Shown here: positions 62,201 through 64,000 of the stretch, in pieces
Layout of the letters: each line of letters starts with the position of its first letter
Position numbering within the stretch: position 1 is the first letter of the stretch
Origin: Pseudomonadales bacterium
Lineage (GTDB): Bacteria; Pseudomonadota; Gammaproteobacteria; Pseudomonadales; Ketobacteraceae
DNA length: 64,000 nt
Assembly: GCA_002701845.1 (NCBI GenBank)
Contig: NZXG01000021.1
Coordinates: forward strand, 1-64,000
Reading direction: 5' to 3'
Notes under the pieces: generated by a model
The model's database searches: none
Told to the model about the DNA's origin: nothing
Seen by the model: only the letters and a program-made list of their open reading frames with translations
Made by a program: the position numbers and the translations under genes

Positions 62201-63175
62201 TGGGAGCGCCTGCTGGGTCAATACCCGGCGGGGCCCGAAAGTTCCTTCTTCGATTACGGCGGCAACAGTCTGCTGGCGCTGCGGCTGGTGGCCCTGGTGG
62301 AAAAAGAATTCGGCCGCCAGGTGCCGCCGGGGGCTGTGTTCGAGTTTCCCGGTCTGCGCCAGTTCCGATTGATGCTGGAGCGGGACCGCATGGTGGATGA
62401 ACTGTTGATCCCCCTGCAGACCCAGGGTCATCGCCCAGCCTTCTTCCTGATTGCCGAGTATTTTGATATCGGCCGCCACATGACCCCGGATCAGCCGCTG
62501 TATGGCATCCCGTTGGGAGCCTCCATTCTGCTGGAACAACCGGAACTGGATTATCCGGCCCTGGCGCGGCTGTGCCTCAAAGCCATGCGCCGGGTGGCAC
62601 CGGAAGGGCCCTATTATCTGGGAGGCCATTGTTTTGGCGCGGTGGTGGCGTTTCAGGTGGCCATGGAATTACAACGGCTGGGAGAAGCCGTAAACTACCT
62701 GGCCCTGCTGGACCCACCGGTGCCGGCGGGCATTGATGCCCCGCCTCAGGATCCCCTGGACCGGCTGCGCTACCACTGGCACCGCAGCCGGCACCTGGGT
62801 CCGGTGGGGGCACTGCCCTACCTCACCCGCAGCCTGGGCAATTTGTTCGGGCAATGGTGGAAAGCGGCCAGGGGCCTGGCGCCGGGACGGGTATTGGCGG
62901 CCTTTACGCCGGAAACCCTGGCGGTGAACACCCACATGATTCTGGCCCAACACGGCTACTATCGCTTTAAGCCGGACCAGGACCCCCGCCTGGCCTGGGG
63001 GCAGTGGTGCGGCGAGCTCACCGTCAACGATTCCCCGGGGGACCACGTGACCTTCTGCCGCGAACCCCAGGTGCAGGCACTGGCCCGTTATCTGTGCCAG
63101 GCATTGGCCGAGGTTGAGGCAACGGGTCCCGCACCGCTGCCGGAGCTCGACGGCGAGGCCCCGGCGCCGCAGTAG
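59228..63175 (+). CDS. Single-module NRPS: C-A(Cys)-PCP-TE
   Basis: This is a 1315-residue nonribosomal peptide synthetase module. The condensation domain (about 20-440) has LHLILDG with the catalytic His154 and Asp158. The adenylation domain (about 475-970) has the core motif FTSGSTGQPKG at 617-627. Its specificity residues, aligned by eye to GrsA, read D663, L664, Y667, N706, M733, S735, L759, I767, W768. This matches the cysteine code DLYNLSLIW except for one Leu-to-Met. The carrier domain has the phosphopantetheine site Ser1014 (YGGNSL). The thioesterase has GHCFG with Cys1135 in place of the usual Ser, plus Asp1162 and His1273. TTG is the likely start. It stands alone, so the condensation partner and product are unknown. 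Confidence 0.87.
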   Translation: MTTTHFLNAAAETAGVDADSAPLTGVQQGMLVSGLGYPAQGFEFEQLQWEIQGPLQVDCLARAWELVYQRHDALNLEVHWRGRELPEQRVSHTQPRLALEVVEDTDLQQRAHTLKGFLTRDRRLAPAADQPPLSRLTLLRFAEDDHVLVWSFLHLILDGRSIAQVLDEVAQAYLALCRQQTPELPPASSFLRHARQRYTQTTVDPDFWRDYLQGFQQPNPLPTDPSATADREQRGYCASLQLPEDLSGQLQQAAANLGISLNNLLQGAWAQVLANQTSDDDLVFGNIRSCRHGIQATACGMFMNLLPLRVQLRPGATPRQILEQVREAQQQMRTRELTPLQEISGLLDINTESPLFATLLVYDRDPVWGRAAQRLGPGHRFVLHEQPRWPVSVSVTGTDQLQIRLMVDTDRLSPGYAERLTRQLERALELYARAPDTPLTALDWLPLSERDATVHRLNATTRDLPHRTTLHALAQASALANPAAPAVITARGSHSYRELDAYANRIARQLQQWGVVAGSRVAVRVERGFELAAALLGAMKAGAAYVPLDMAWPPERVQAIVTAVEPAAVITCSTGAETPLLAGRTLDLRQAASALDALPDTPVESATTPDDLAYIIFTSGSTGQPKGVMVSHAAAANTVLDCNERFAVSTSDRIFGISSCAFDLSVYDYFGAFAAGAAVVICPAAATRDPGVWRQLIAAHRVTLWNSVPALAEMLIEGLTGAAPQLQSLRLVMMSGDWIPLDLPSRLRETLPAAELYSLGGATEAAIWSIIHPITTLNPRLHSIPYGRPMANQSWYVLDPELRPCPTLVAGDLYIGGVGLARGYWRDPERTGKAFIQHPEFGPLYRTGDRGRHLGDGTLEFLGRVDNQVKLHGYRIELGEIESLASQLPWVQRCVTAVRHGDRGQPWLAAWVLCDGDGFDPQALLQHWQARLPEYMIPRTLQPISQLPLSANGKVDLGALPDPAPNDPTGAPTTTVDPHQWHPWEQRLAGLWERLLGQYPAGPESSFFDYGGNSLLALRLVALVEKEFGRQVPPGAVFEFPGLRQFRLMLERDRMVDELLIPLQTQGHRPAFFLIAEYFDIGRHMTPDQPLYGIPLGASILLEQPELDYPALARLCLKAMRRVAPEGPYYLGGHCFGAVVAFQVAMELQRLGEAVNYLALLDPPVPAGIDAPPQDPLDRLRYHWHRSRHLGPVGALPYLTRSLGNLFGQWWKAARGLAPGRVLAAFTPETLAVNTHMILAQHGYYRFKPDQDPRLAWGQWCGELTVNDSPGDHVTFCREPQVQALARYLCQALAEVEATGPAPLPELDGEAPAPQ

Positions 63176-63187
63176 GGGGTCTTCGTC

Positions 63188-63700
63188 ATGTCAACTGAAA
63201 CGCCTCGATCCAGTCGGTTCATTTCCCGGTGCCTGGGAACGGTCGCCCTCAGCACTCTGGTCACCCTCACCGCCGGCTGTGGTGGTGGCGGGGGTGGCGG
63301 TTCCGGTGACGGTGGCTCCAGCTCCGGCGGCAACCCCTCCAATCAGGCCCGGTTTCTGTTTGACTGTGATCTGAACGGACAGACCGCGCAAATGACCATG
63401 GATATTGAAGCGGTGGCCGGCGGCGGCGTTACCTGGGGCCCCGGCCCCAACCCCGATATCACCGGTGTTATTGGTACCGGCAGCTATACCTTTTACACCG
63501 CCGGCGAAGTGATTTCCAATACCGCCTATTACACCTTCACCGGCGAAAACCAGTTCGCCGACTTTGTGGACCACACCTACAACGAGCGTTTTCGGGTGCA
63601 GTGGCAGGAAGTCCCCAACGGCCTCAATATGATCGTCAACCCGTTCGGACCCGGGCCGGCCACCCATTACTGTCAGCTCACCGACAGCTATTATCTTTGA
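63188..63700 (+). CDS. Predicted lipoprotein downstream of the NRPS
   Basis: The 170-residue protein has a lipoprotein signal with lipobox LTAGC (Cys31), followed by a Gly/Ser linker and a beta-rich domain of about 120 residues containing two cysteines (FDCDL and HYCQL) that could form a disulfide. No family is recognised. It starts 12 bases after the NRPS stop, so it is probably co-transcribed. A role connected to the NRPS product is possible but not shown. Confidence 0.68.
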   Translation: MSTETPRSSRFISRCLGTVALSTLVTLTAGCGGGGGGGSGDGGSSSGGNPSNQARFLFDCDLNGQTAQMTMDIEAVAGGGVTWGPGPNPDITGVIGTGSYTFYTAGEVISNTAYYTFTGENQFADFVDHTYNERFRVQWQEVPNGLNMIVNPFGPGPATHYCQLTDSYYL

Positions 63701-63731
63701 CCCAGGGATCCGCCGCAGAATCTGACGTGCT

Positions 63732-63747
63732 ATAACATTCGTGTTAT
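63732..63747. promoter_or_regulatory. Inverted repeat upstream of the mrpA-like gene
   Basis: A perfect 6-bp inverted repeat, ATAACA and TGTTAT, encloses TTCG. It is about 56 bases upstream of the last gene of the window. It could be an operator or, as RNA, a small hairpin with a stable UUCG loop. No regulator is identified. Confidence 0.35.
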
Positions 63748-63803
63748 CTTTCCGGCCTGACTATTCTAAAAACTAAACGCATTCTTGTGAGGCCGCCGCC
63801 GGA

Positions 63804-64000
63804 ATGAATGTACTGTGGATTTTGTTGCTGCCCGTGGCAGGCATTGCTCTGCCCGTGCTAATGGCCAGGGCCGGCCGCACCGTGACGGCCTGGGTTACCG
63901 CTTTGCCCCCTGCCCTGGCGCTGATTGTCCTGCTGCAGCGGGCACCGGAAGTATTCGCCGGCGAGATTCCGACTTTTTCCCTGGCCTGGGTGCCGCTGCT
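63804..64000 (+). CDS. N-terminus of a probable Mrp antiporter subunit A
   Basis: Only the first 65 codons are in the window. The sequence is hydrophobic, with two membrane segments (VLWILLLPVAGIALPVLMA and VTALPPALALIVLLQ) and a short loop reading IPTFSLAWVPLL. This pattern resembles the start of MrpA/PhaA (sodium/proton antiporter) and NuoL-type proteins. GTGAGG stands upstream of the ATG. With so little sequence, related proton-pumping subunits are equally possible. Confidence 0.5.
   Translation, partial: MNVLWILLLPVAGIALPVLMARAGRTVTAWVTALPPALALIVLLQRAPEVFAGEIPTFSLAWVPL

Overview
The window is about 64 kb of GC-rich (roughly 60% by eye) chromosomal DNA from a gammaproteobacterium. Two conserved neighbourhoods support this: dprA-(purE-like)-tsaC-hemF-aroE, and a LysM gene facing def-fmt-rsmB-trkA. 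In Pseudomonas and the old Oceanospirillales these lie next to each other. ProU betaine uptake, a NadN-like NAD nucleotidase, a PEP-CTERM protein and the start of what looks like an Mrp antiporter operon fit a marine or halotolerant bacterium. An Alcanivorax-like organism is my best guess, but this rests on gene order and protein style only. I saw no rRNA, tRNA, CRISPR array or complete insertion sequence.

Layout. 1-2.5 kb: a Tat-exported GMC oxidoreductase cut off after 310 residues, then three small AT-richer unknown genes. 2.5-9.3 kb (minus): gap, proVWX and a NadN-like nucleotidase. 9.4-15 kb (minus): a 1641-residue secreted protein that joins a copper radical oxidase to a dihaem cytochrome c peroxidase-like domain, co-transcribed with a Sco copper chaperone. 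15-18.7 kb: znuA and a PEP-CTERM gene, divergent from znuCB. 18.7-27.6 kb: a glutamate-synthase-like FMN protein, membrane and outer-membrane proteins, prlC-yheV, an MBL-fold lipoprotein and mgtE. 27.7-33 kb (minus): dprA, a purE-like gene, tsaC, hemF, aroE and a glycosidase-like lipoprotein. 33-39.5 kb (minus): a GGDEF/EAL protein, an aspartic protease, a frameshifted FadL-type porin and a LysM protein. 39.8-46.7 kb (plus): def, fmt, rsmB, trkA, trkH and a GGDEF protein. 46.7-51.3 kb: two glycan-type membrane proteins and a groESL operon whose groEL carries a one-base deletion. 51.5-59 kb (plus): DAG-kinase-like protein, phosphoesterase, an atypical Nramp protein, an MsbA-like exporter and selO. 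59.2-63.7 kb: a one-module NRPS (C-A-PCP-TE) and a lipoprotein. The window ends in the first 65 codons of a probable mrpA.

The most unusual systems are the oxidase-peroxidase fusion with its own Sco partner and the NRPS. The NRPS adenylation pocket reads as cysteine-specific, and its thioesterase has cysteine in place of the nucleophilic serine. Three genes look broken: the GMC oxidase, the FadL-type porin and groEL. A read-level check of the two frameshifts would show whether they are real.
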